A stretch of DNA of 34,743 nucleotides from Chara braunii (lineage: Eukaryota > Streptophyta > Charophyceae > Charales > Characeae). Position numbers and translations under genes: made by a program. The notes beneath the pieces are model-generated. The model was given only the letters and a program-made list of their open reading frames with translations, made no database searches and was not told where the DNA came from. This document shows, piece by piece, positions 20,376 to 28,081 of the stretch. The stretch covers positions 548,699 to 583,441 of the forward strand of contig BFEA01000722.1 in the NCBI GenBank assembly GCA_003427395.1, written 5' to 3'. Position 1 is the stretch's first letter, and each line of letters opens with the position of its first letter.

Positions 20376-20538
20376 ATTTTATTTTATTTTTTTTTAAAGA
20401 AAGAAAAGCCCTTGTGTCAGCCCTCTATCCCAGCAGTGGTACGAGAACCGCCAGGATTGAGGGCTTCTCTGTCGGGCTGCTCCATCTATTGGTGGGGAGC
20501 GGCACCTGCTGGAAACCGGGTCCAGCGTCCGATTGATG
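20376..20538 (-). repeat. SINE-like element upstream of the ALDH3 exon (copy 2)
   Basis: Same as 14716-14878. In this copy it lies in the intron just before the intact ALDH3 exon, with its A-rich tail pointing away from that exon. Confidence 0.6.
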
Positions 20539-20626
20539 TTTTGTGGTTCTTTCTAAAGTGTCTACGGCCGCCAACCTGCCACTGTGACAATAATGTGCTC
20601 TCGTTTTACGATTCTTTTCTTTGCAG

Positions 20627-20776
20627 GTTAAAACGATAGCCGAGGCCATTGAGATCATCAACGCAAAACCAAAGCCCCTGGCACTGTATTATTTCACCAG
20701 AGATGAATCAGCAGCACAGCGCATGGTGGACAGAACGTCCTCAGGAAGTGTTGTTATCAACAATTGTCTGATCCAG
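20627..20776 (+). CDS. Aldehyde dehydrogenase family 3, penultimate exon
   Basis: The exon is 50 codons, bounded by TTTGCAG| and CAG|GTGAGA. It encodes VKTIAEAIEIINAKPKPLAL, YYFTRDESAAQRMVDRTSSG and SVVINNCLIQ. This matches the C-terminal catalytic region of class 3 aldehyde dehydrogenases, where P-K-P-L-A-L-Y and the T-S-S-G-x-V-x-N-(D/N) block line the active site and the oligomerisation strand. These enzymes oxidise medium and long-chain fatty aldehydes with NAD(P)+. The catalytic Cys and the Rossmann fold lie in upstream exons not seen here. The preceding intron must reach well to the left, because I found no earlier exon. Confidence 0.9.
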
Positions 20777-20790
20777 GTGAGAAACAGCCT

Positions 20791-20821
<31 letters not shown>
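20791..20821 (+). repeat. Run of 31 G just inside the intron
   Basis: The run begins 14 bases after the exon end, so it sits within the U1 footprint region of the 5' splice site. In RNA such a run can form G-quadruplexes. Length in the assembly is not reliable for a homopolymer of this size. Confidence 0.9.
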
Positions 20822-21077
20822 CGGGGCAATCGGTGTGTTTTTGTAATTCTTTTCTATCTACGTTCCAGAGAGCACAGAACTCGCCTCGCTAGATGGAATA
20901 GACATGTCAAGCGTGTCAGCTTGAGTTGGACAGTTCCCCGCCCGGACGTTCCGGCTTCATATTTGCAGGAGGATCATCCAGAATGCATCCTGATGGGATG
21001 CGCATCCTGAACCTCTTGGCTCTGGTACCGTTGGTAGATTATCATTTCACTTGTGCTGTAAAGCCCCCAGTTATTCT

Positions 21078-21138
21078 TTTTTTTTTTGAAAATTTGGACC
21101 ATTTCTCGATTTATTCGTGTCATCCTTGCGCAGGGGCC

Positions 21139-21170
<32 letters not shown>

Positions 21171-21188
21171 ACGGATGTCCCGAAGGAC
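21078..21188 (-). pseudogene. U6 snRNA retropseudogene with A tail and target duplications
   Basis: On the minus strand the sequence starts GTCCTTCGGGACATCCGTTA, the true 5' end of plant U6 with its hairpin. It runs through the conserved core to CGAGAAATGGTCCAAATTTT, followed by C and eleven A. The whole is flanked by perfect 17-bp direct repeats AAGCCCCCAGTTATTCT at 21061-21077 (whose last T also counts in the T-run) and 21189-21205. Full 5' end, A tail and long target duplications are hallmarks of insertion by LINE reverse transcriptase. It lies antisense in the ALDH3 intron and lacks visible pol III promoter elements, so it is probably not expressed. Confidence 0.92.
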
Positions 21189-21205
21189 AAGCCCCCAGTT
21201 ATTCT

Positions 21206-21789
21206 ACACCTCTAACCTTTGAAAGTCATGTCACAGCCTCGACTAGAGTCAAGCTCACAGTCAGGGTTGTCTTTCCCCGTCAATTTTCTTCCATGCTCGA
21301 TCCCTCGACAGGGCCACAGGGATTATTGTTAGCGCTTGTCAGCTCCTATCAATTTCAAGAATCTCAAGTACTTCCCATCCATCATCTCACTTCTACACTT
21401 GATGGAGATGGAATCCCACTTGAGACTTGAGTGCCACTCCGCAGAATACACTAGAAAGAATTATTGAAGCAGCACACACAAAAGCGTTGATCAAACCGAC
21501 AATTGGCTCAAGAAACCCTATTGTATAGTGAACACCAAGTTCTCCCCGGCTACGGCTGCACTCCCTCTCCCCTCAACCGGTGTTTAAAGGAGCGAAGTTC
21601 CAGTCTCATCAAACAGCAAAAATGTGATGATTTATGGATGAGGGGTTCTGACCCAAGTCGTAACGTTGAGTACCTGCTACTTGCCTGTGCCTGCAGTAAG
21701 AAGAAGACAAACCGGCAACCACCCGCCACAAAGGTTTTTTCTACCACCATGCTAGGCAAACAGAGACTCTAATATGTGTGCAGGACCCT
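21206..21789. other. Non-coding intron sequence
   Basis: No repeat family shared elsewhere in the window and no convincing gene; the short frames have no recognisable motifs. Confidence 0.5.
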
Positions 21790-21934
21790 GGGGATTCTGC
21801 AGCCTGAAGAGAGTTCAGCCTCCTGATGAGTAAGTCGGTGAATCTCCGACGAAACAGTTTGTCACAGCCCCTCGTTTGTTGTCCTCTTCTCCCTATCTGC
21901 CTACGGTTTACGGGCAGCTCTGTTTGACGATGTA
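21790..21934 (+). repeat. Dispersed repeat carrying hammerhead-like core, intron copy
   Basis: This 145-bp segment is the reverse-oriented relative of 30441-30561 and 30614-30707. Shared landmarks are GGGGATTCTGCAG at one end, CTGATGAG and CGAAACAGTTTGTCACAGCC in the middle, and CTACGGTTTAC plus AGCTCTGTTTGACGAT at the other end. It encodes nothing. Small size and ribozyme core suggest a non-autonomous retroelement. Confidence 0.65.
21799..21862 (+). ncRNA. Hammerhead ribozyme-like fold, probably inactive copy
   Basis: Catalytic boxes CTGATGA (21823-21829) and GAAA (21851-21854) flank stem II (GTCGG…CCGAC, loop TGAATCT), with four extra bases at its base. A 14-base hairpin (GAG…CTC) precedes the first box as stem I. 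The 5' strand of stem III is GCAGCCTGA. Compared with the 30489-30548 copy it has lost the U that pairs with the last A of GAAA, so type III self-cleavage is not expected. Confidence 0.45.
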
Positions 21935-22033
21935 TTATATATCTATGAATCTATGATAATGCATGGGTGGCCATATGTGTGTGTATTTGGGTGGTTAGTG
22001 TAGTGTTTGGACTCAGATAAGTTCATCGCCATC

Positions 22034-22373
22034 TTAAACCACTAGTACACGGCCGCAGCCTTGCAGTCCGAAACTTGTCGCCAGAAGAAAACGAGGCTGG
22101 AACGTCAAACGCTGGGCCCGGCATTGATAAATTGGATCGGCGGTCGCGTTTCCGTTTCGCGCTTCCAGAATTTGAGGTGTCGGGCCCGCAGCCCAGGTGC
22201 CCATGTACTGGCGCTTTAAACCACCAGTACATGGCCCCAGGCAGATCGAGAACCTGTTTGGAGCCTCTCCTAAAATTTAGGAGGCCGAGCGTCGTAGACA
22301 AAATGAATCGGCGGTGGGCGGCGGCCTCCGAAAGGGGCCTGCGGCCGATAGCTGGCATGTACTGGTGCTTTAA
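22034..22373. repeat. Two TTAA-bounded units in tandem
   Basis: Unit A is 22038-22215 and unit B 22220-22369. Each starts ACCACTAGTAC or ACCACCAGTAC and ends GTACTGGCGCT or GTACTGGTGCT. TTAA lies at 22034, 22216 and 22370, and the middle one is shared. The units differ in the interior but share GCCGATAGCTGG with the array at 24848. They look like miniature elements that target TTAA, as piggyBac does, though piggyBac ends usually start CCC. Confidence 0.65.
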
Positions 22374-23107
22374 CAACAAGCGTGTAAACTTGCAAATGCG
22401 GCAATGCCAATAGTATTGTCCAGCCTCGGTACCTGACATCTGTAGAAAAGGAAAAAAAAAAAAAACATGCCAGAATGGGGGTCGGTAGGTGAAGTAGACA
22501 TAATGCTCGAGCCTGGCGCCCGATGTACCCGAGTAATGTGGCTTGCTTGACTGTGCCTCAACTGGGGCTGGGAGGGGCTTTCAAGGCTTCGCGCTTGGCC
22601 CTGCTTAGCTCGGGTGCGTAGAACTACCGTCTGGTCCAAGTCGACCTCTGAAATAACATGGTGATAGTCCTGAGTATTCGATACTGAGGTAGGATAGTAG
22701 GGATAGTGGTGCGCTAGGAGAATTGCCGAGAGGATGGGTAGGGAGGTGACCTTACCGTGCGTATGGGAGTGTCAGGACAGCCAATAGCTGAGGCAATAAC
22801 CCCCTGTGTCCGGAGTCCGGCTTCTACAAACCCTGGGCTTTAAAAAACAAAACAAAACAAAAAACGGGCAAGTATGTTGCAGTCACACCCAAAGTTCAGA
22901 ATAAGCAACTTTAGCAGTTCCCGACATTATGGAGCAAAAAAGGCGACCCCCCTAAATCTGCCAAGCGCCACTGTGGGTAACAACTGGCGAAGTTTCAGAC
23001 CCCCGCTAAACTTGCGCATTTCGAAACTCACACCATGACACCGGCGCCACTTGTCTTTTGTTGCCTATTTCAAACTAAAAGTGCATCACAACCACAGTTC
23101 CCCCCCC

Positions 23108-23111
<4 letters not shown>
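22374..23111. other. Non-coding intron sequence
   Basis: No gene is visible. Short A runs (22451-22465) and an AAAAC-rich stretch (22845-22865) are present, but no defined repeat ends. Confidence 0.5.
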
Positions 23112-23145
<34 letters not shown>

Positions 23146-23147
<2 letters not shown>

Positions 23148-23183
23148 GTCTCTTATACACATCTAGATGTGTATAAGAGACAG
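23146..23183. other. Second Nextera mate-pair junction adapter (artefact)
   Basis: The same 38-base palindrome of two Tn5 mosaic ends as at 15068-15105, here between a (GA)n tract (23112-23145) and a (GATA)n tract. The sequence to its right (23184-23257) equals 8404-8477. The join is a library product, so the distance across it in the genome is unknown. Confidence 0.97.
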
Positions 23184-23184
23184 G

Positions 23185-23217
<33 letters not shown>

Positions 23218-23259
23218 TTGGACATGTCTTGCAGCACAAACTACGATGATTGATTGACC

Positions 23260-23311
<52 letters not shown>

Positions 23312-23320
23312 GGGGGGGGG
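23184..23320. repeat. GATA/GA microsatellite block and G run after adapter
   Basis: Bases 23184-23257 match 8404-8477 and then diverge slightly (GACCAGACAG against GATCAATCAG), followed by (GA)n to 23301 and a G run to 23320. It is either a paralogous microsatellite or a misplaced piece of the 8.4-kb region with errors. Confidence 0.7.
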
Positions 23321-23324
23321 AGAG

Positions 23325-23480
23325 GATTTCTTTGTTTTTTTTTTTCCCCTTTTTTCAAGTTTACAGGTCTGTACATTTGGGCCAAAGGCCCTCCTCCGTG
23401 CAAGCATGGATTTGAACCGGCGGCCTCGGCCTCAAGAACGACGTATCGTAACCACTACAGCCAAGACACGGTGTTCGAAA
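23325..23480 (-). repeat. tRNA-derived SINE-like element
   Basis: On the minus strand, TTGGCTGTAGTGGTTA resembles a tRNA A box with D arm. About 35 bases on, CCGGTTCAAATCC resembles a B box. These are the two internal pol III promoter parts. The sequence continues for ~80 bases into an A-rich tail (the T-rich 23333-23356 on the plus strand). The T-arm stem is imperfect, so it is not a functional tRNA. Confidence 0.55.
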
Positions 23481-23506
23481 GTGGAATGTCAATCTGAACC
23501 CCTTCA

Positions 23507-24171
23507 CAGTGCTTCAATGCAATTAATAAGAGAACCAGGCAGTGGCTGTGACAAAACCAACATTTGCCTCTTCCTGTTTTCACCCTCCTTCCGCCACCAC
23601 CTCTCTTCTTCCCTTCCTCGTTCTCCACATCACCCTTCTTTTCATCTGTCTCAACTTTAGAACCAATGTTGTACCCGCTCGTTTTCTTCCTCTCCATCTG
23701 CTGGGCCTCCTTTGGCTCCACCTCTCTCTTCACAGTGCTTCAGTGCAATTACCAAGAGAACCAGGCAGTGGCTGTGAAAAAAACCAGCATTTGCCTGTTC
23801 CTCTTTTCACCCTCCTTCCTCCACCATCTCTCTTTTCCCCCCTCCTCTTTTTCCACATCATCCTTTTTTTTTTTTTCATCGGTCTCAGCTTTGCAACCAA
23901 TGTTGTCCCCCCTCTTTTTCTTCCTGTCCATCTGCTGGGCCTCCTTTGGCTCCACCTCTCTCTCCACAGTGCGTCAGTGCAATTAATAAGAGAACCAGGC
24001 AGTGGCTGTGACAAAACCAGCATTTGCCTGTTCCTCTTTTCACCCTCCGTCCTTCACCATCTTTCTTTTCCCCCTCCTCTTCTTTTCATCACTCTCGACT
24101 TTACAACCAATGTTGGCCCTTCTTTTTCTTCCTCTCCATCTGCTGGCCTGCCTTTGGCTCCACGTCTCTTT
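23507..24171 (+). repeat. Tandem repeat, three units of ~205-234 bp
   Basis: Units begin at 23507, 23733 and 23967, each with CAGTGC(T/G)TCA(A/G)TGCAATTA, AGAGAACCAGGCAGTGGCTG and CTGCTGGGCCTCC or a near variant. The plus strand is strongly pyrimidine-rich. A 295-residue open frame (23542-24429) exists only because stop codons are rare in such sequence. Its translation is repetitive Ser/Leu/Pro/Phe with no domain, so I do not call it a gene. Confidence 0.85.
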
Positions 24172-24847
24172 TTAAAATGTTTTGTCGTTGGCATTGTACT
24201 GAAACCCTCGTTCCCCTCTCCTCTTCCCTTCTGCGTCGCAATCCCCCGTAACGTGCTTCACCACCTGCTCTTCCAGCAACTCACCCGCTTCCTCTCTCTT
24301 CCCCCCTCAGCTTATGCCTTGCCCTCAATTTCTCTGCTGCTTCTCCTCCTATGCTGCTACTGTTTGTTTCCTCTCCTGCCCCCCTTTCTGTATTTGTGTG
24401 GTGTGTACCAACTGAGCTGGGCCAGCTAGTGCTCTGCCCCATTTTGTTTTCGTTCCTTCTCCTCTGTTGTCGCTGTTTTTTCCCCTCTGTACCAACTGAA
24501 CTCAGGTCAGATTCATCGTAACACCGTGAGTCCGAGATTTTTGCATTTTCAGATTTGCTGTTTTGTTTGTAGTCTTCGACTCATCGTGGATTACGATTTC
24601 GATTTTTGGACTTTTGCATTATTATTTTCTTCGACACACACCCGGAGTTCTGAGGAACTACGCTCCGGAACTTGGGTTAGTAAAAATATTCTTTTTTTTA
24701 AGGTTGGGACGGCACCCGGGGGACAATCCTCGATGAAGTACAAGGCGGATAGATGTCCTTAGAAAAATCAGAGTGAGTAGCTTGAGGAGAAGGTCTGATG
24801 CATGTGATACACCATGCCGTTCTTGACAATGTGGTGACACTGAGATA
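24172..24847. other. Non-coding, pyrimidine-rich then mixed
   Basis: The CT-rich character continues to about 24500. I see nothing recognisable. Confidence 0.5.
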
Positions 24848-25461
24848 TTAAACCACCAGTGCTTCCTTAAGTCATGCCCGTAAACAAGCCGCGACTTTAG
24901 GAAATGGACGGGCCATGACGGGAGCGCCCAAATTCATCCGACTAGAAACGTTTCTACTCCATTTTTTTCCCACGGCCGATAGCTGGGCCAAGTACTGGTG
25001 GTCTTTTAAACCACCAGTACTTCCAAAAGTCGTGCCCGTAAACAAGCCGCAACTTCCCGCAAGTTTAGAAAACGTACGGGCCACTACAGGAGCACCCAAA
25101 TTCATCCTACTAGAAACGTTTCAGCTTCATTTTTTTTCCCGCGGGTCAAGTAAGTACTGGTGGTTTAAACCACCAGTACTTCCAAAAACGGTGCCCGTAA
25201 CCAAGCCGCGACTTCAGGAAACGTACGGGCCACCACAGGAGGGCCCAAATTCATCCGGCTAGAATTGTTTCTACTCCATTTTTTTTTCCACGGCCGATAG
25301 CTGGGCCGAGTACTGGTGGTTTAAACCACCAAGCGTAAACAAGCCACGATTTCAGGAAACGTACGGGCCTCTACAGGAGCGCCCAAATTCATCCGACTAG
25401 AAACGTTTCTACTCCATTTTTTTTCCACAGCTGATAGCTGGGCCAGGTGCTGGTGGTTTAA
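24848..25461. repeat. Array of four TTAA-bounded palindromic units
   Basis: Units are 24852-25005, 25010-25164, 25169-25320 and 25325-25457 (133-155 bp). Each starts ACCACCAGT(A/G)C or a truncated form and ends GTACTGGTGGT or a near variant. TTAA at 24848, 25006, 25165, 25321 and 25458 separates them, one TTAA per junction. Interiors share CCCAAATTCATCC, CTAGAAACGTTT and CCGATAGCTGGGCC. The 25154-25179 junction is a perfect 26-bp palindrome centred on TTAA. Read one way this is a tandem satellite; read another, repeated insertions into flanking TTAA sites. Confidence 0.8.
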
Positions 25462-25587
25462 AGTTTAAACCTCTTATACTGCATTTTTTGTAACTTGAGT
25501 TTCATCGTCTTTCTCGGAGTATTTCCCCATGCCATCCTTCCTTGCTCACATTGTTTGCACGTCTTTTTGACGGCCTTTGTTTTGCAG

Positions 25588-25830
25588 TTTACTGCCCAAA
25601 ACCTTCCCTTTGGAGGGGTTGGCGAGAGCGGCATGGGCGCATACCACGGAAAGTTTACCTTTGACACCTTCAGTCATAAGAAGTCACTCCTTCGATACCG
25701 AGAGACTATTTTTGGTGACCCTGCGTTTTTGTACCCTCCATTCACTCCAAAGAAGCAGTCTATCATGCTAGCCATCATGCAAGGCAGTCTATTGCTCGCC
25801 TTTCTTTCTATGATTGGCCTAAGGAAGTGA
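25588..25830 (+). CDS. Aldehyde dehydrogenase family 3, last exon with membrane tail
   Basis: The exon follows TTTTGCAG and ends at TGA (25828-25830). It begins [20 protein letters not shown], the class 3 C-terminal signature, then [11 protein letters not shown]. The last ~22 residues ([20 protein letters not shown], then LRK) are a hydrophobic tail with a basic end, as in fatty aldehyde dehydrogenases anchored in the ER or plastid membrane. The intact enzyme would oxidise fatty aldehydes from lipid breakdown. A GC-rich 3' flank follows. A SINE inserted only ~80 bases after the stop is probably in, or next to, the 3' UTR. Confidence 0.93.
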   Translation, partial: FTAQNLPFGGVGESGMGAYHGKFTFDTFSHKKSLLRYRETIFGDPAFLYPPFTPKKQSIMLAIMQGSLLLAFLSMIGLRK

Positions 25831-25911
25831 GCCGCTCTCCACGTCGCCGGCTGTTCTCGTCCCGGCCTCTTCCATTCTCTTCAAGATTTTGCTCCGAGTC
25901 AAATCAAGAAT

Positions 25912-26152
25912 AAGAGAAATGTTTGATGACGACACCCTGCTCAGTCAATCCCATGGAACCCAGGGTATCAATGCTAGCAGGAACCCTCTCCATTGTGTTC
26001 TGAGGTTATTCGGATTGCAGAATTTGCAGTCTGTATATGGGACGCTGGACCCGTTTTCCAGCAGGTGACGCTCCCCACCAATAGATGGAGCCTCCCCCCA
26101 GGTGGTAGTGGTGTCTGCTCTTACCAGCACCACGATCACCTGAGGTGACGGG

Positions 26153-26190
<38 letters not shown>

Positions 26191-26193
26191 TGT
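25912..26193 (+). mobile_element. SINE-like retroelement with target duplications
   Basis: AAGAGAAATGT occurs at 25912-25922 and 26183-26193. Between them is a ~260-bp element ending in 28 A. The family core (GGACGCTGGACCCG, CCAGCAGGTGACGCTCCCC, ACCAATAGATGGAGCC) recurs at 14716, 26599, 31346 and 32047. It encodes nothing. A tail and flanking direct repeats indicate LINE-type reverse transcription. I could not find clear pol III boxes. Confidence 0.8.
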
Positions 26194-26590
26194 ATGGACA
26201 TCAAAGAAATGAAAGAACAGTCCTCCATTGCCAAGTAAATTGAAGTAATACTGCAAATGCAACAGGAAAATTATTCAGAGATATTGAGGCCGCTGGCCGG
26301 TCAGGTTATCTCATTGGAGTATAGCCAAGTGGAAACACATTGGTTTTGGGAAACTCCTTCCTCTTGCCTTTTTTTTTTTTTTAAATAAAAAATCATAACA
26401 CAAATAATAATACACTTTGGGGTGACCTCCTTGACTGGATTTGCCTCGATGGACATCCGGATGAGGTCCAGTCCCCTCTGGATACTGTCCCAGTCTGGGC
26501 TTGGTGCGGGGAACTTTGTGAGAAACGCCGGAGTGTGAAGAGAGTCGAAAACGGCCGGAGTGTGAAAATGGCCAGTGACGGCTCGTTAGG
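26194..26590. other. Non-coding; T-run and unassigned repeat-like sequence
   Basis: A T run at 26370-26384, followed by AT-rich and then GC-richer sequence, could be a minus-strand retroelement with an A tail, but no second copy is in the window to confirm it. Confidence 0.4.
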
Positions 26591-26804
26591 CTGACTCCAA
26601 CTGTGGTCTCAATATGTTCCAACTTCCAAACAATGTTTATGGGATGCTGGACCCGGTTTCCAGCAGGTTCGGCTCCCCACCAGTAGATTGGAGCACCCAG
26701 CAGACGATACTAGGTAAGGTGGTTGCTCGTATCACTTCACCTAGTATACCACCGCACAAGTTTTTTCTTAAAAAATATATAAAAAAAAAAAAAAGTCTGA
26801 CTCC
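26591..26804 (+). mobile_element. SINE-like retroelement, second full copy
   Basis: The family core is present (GGGATGCTGGACCCGGTTTC, GGCTCCCCACCAGTAG). The element ends in an A-rich tail (26770-26794). CTGACTCC at 26591-26598 and 26797-26804 is a possible 8-bp target duplication. The 5' part differs from the copy at 25923, so subfamilies exist. Confidence 0.65.
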
Positions 26805-26944
26805 GTACTCAGTTGGCAGTTGAAAACAGGATCATTACCATCAAAACTTGGGCACACTGGAAAAAGAGGAGGAAGGAGGTGGGAGGGAAAGTAGCGCAGA
26901 AAAAAGATTCATTAAAATGTCATTGTGACAACTGAAGCCGAACC

Positions 26945-27009
26945 GCGAGGCTCCCAACATGTTTCGGTTGTGTCACCGTCACAGCCACCATCAGGGGAGA
27001 TGATTCAGT
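26945..27009 (-). other. Hammerhead-like relic, weak
   Basis: On the minus strand, CTCCC, CTGATGG, a stem GGCTGTG…CACAACC with loop ACGGTGA, then GAAA, CATGTT and GGGAG. This arrangement would be a type I hammerhead with a two-base-pair stem III, because CTCCC and GGGAG pair as stem I. The first box has G where A9 is required and there is an extra base before stem II, so activity is unlikely and the match may be chance. Confidence 0.25.
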
Positions 27010-27088
27010 GCGCTACCTAGCTTCTACTCAGTTCCCTACAAATAGTCCATCAACAAGTATTTCTTCCCGGGTTCCAGCCGATGCATTT

Positions 27089-27090
<2 letters not shown>

Positions 27091-27144
<54 letters not shown>
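27091..27144. repeat. (GA)n microsatellite
   Basis: 27 GA units. Long frames around it on both strands (Glu-Arg and Ser-Leu repeats) follow from the repeat. Confidence 0.95.
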
Positions 27145-27147
<3 letters not shown>

Positions 27148-28081
27148 CGGGAAGAGAGGTGGGAAAAGAGCGGCAGACAGAGAGACAGAGATTGGCGCAG
27201 ACAGGGGGTGACATGCTTCGTGCAGATGGGGAAATAGCGGGACGTAAAGGGGCAACAACAACACACAGCCCAATCCTGATAGCGCGGGAAGGAGAGCGGA
27301 AGGGGACGAGAAGCGATGAGCGTGGGAAAAGGTCCATGGCAGATTATACAGATCAGTCGAGAAGCAGAGGGCGGGGCTCCACTAGCGAGGAAGCTGCTAT
27401 GACGCCAGCAGAAATCGCATCGACAAGATTGGGGATAGTCTATCATCGGGGTGTCAGGTGGATATGTCGAAGCTCTCGTGTGTTGGTGCATTGTCTTCGA
27501 ATTGAATGAGAAGATCTTCTTTGTCGCGGGGCGCTGTGATATCACACAGATGCAGAACATGACGATGACGACGTTTTACCCCTTCCAGTCCTGAAACCTT
27601 GCTCAGTAAGACCCTCAGATAGCATCTAAACCCATCCTTTCGAACAGTCCAGGTTCTTGGCTGAAAAATCCTTGGCGGCTTAAAAAAAAAGGGTCCGCCA
27701 TGGGCACCCCTTCAGCCGCAATTCCCGGGGGTGAGTTGTTAAATTTGGGTACTGAATTGTTGATGATCCTCAACCAAAAGCTGTTTGTATTGCAGCACTG
27801 CACCAACTTTTTAAGTTTTTAACCAAAACTTGAGAAGATTTCGGAAAGTATATCCAGGGCATCTGGAGTCTGGACACCGGTATCCAGACAGTCCGCATGC
27901 CTGTCAGAATGTCTGGATTGTATTGATGGATATGCGCTTGTATAATTATTATTATTGCTGACATTTCCGTTCCTTCTCTGGCAGAGGAGTTGATTTGGCC
28001 AATTCTGGTAGTTTGTATGTGGTAGAGTCTCCAATTGGGATTGTTAGTGGTATCCCATGCATCACTGACCGCCCACTCTTG
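27145..28081. other. Non-coding
   Basis: No gene or shared repeat seen. Several frames of 100-170 residues have no motifs and irregular composition. Confidence 0.5.

Larger units (their letters stand above)
15202..20727. other. Duplicated 5.5-kb segment, copy 2 (likely the true one)
   Basis: Same content as 9542-15067, but here the right end continues without a break through the whole ALDH3 exon. The left end follows the N at 15201. Everything annotated in copy 1 recurs at +5660. Confidence 0.9.
20777..25587 (+). other. Last ALDH3 intron, 4.8 kb, phase 0, full of repeats
   Basis: It starts GTGAGA and ends TTTGCAG. Joining the exons puts [12 protein letters not shown] directly after NNCLIQ, exactly as in animal and plant class 3 enzymes, so no exon is missing. 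Contents in order: G31 run, U6 retropseudogene, hammerhead-like repeat, two TTAA-bounded units, (GA)n with a library adapter, a tRNA-like SINE, a three-unit pyrimidine-rich tandem repeat and a four-unit TTAA array. The adapter at 23146 means the assembled length is unreliable. Confidence 0.85.

Noticed and set aside
9542-20727. Recent segmental duplication of a transposon-bearing locus
   Set aside because: Apparent perfect identity, N at identical positions, and an adapter at the end of copy 1 point to an assembly duplicate.
23395-23480. Functional tRNA gene on the minus strand
   Set aside because: A and B boxes are recognisable but the T-arm stem does not pair and an A-rich tail follows, so a SINE is more likely.
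23542-24429. Plus-strand open frame of 295 residues
   Set aside because: It runs through a pyrimidine-rich tandem repeat inside an intron; stop-free by composition, with no protein motif.
24848-25461. CRISPR-like array
   Set aside because: Units are 133-155 bp and similar throughout rather than short repeats with unique spacers, and the genome is eukaryotic.
27036-27560. Minus-strand frame of 174 residues
   Set aside because: Its end is a Ser-Leu repeat from (GA)n and the rest has no recognisable motif or splice context.
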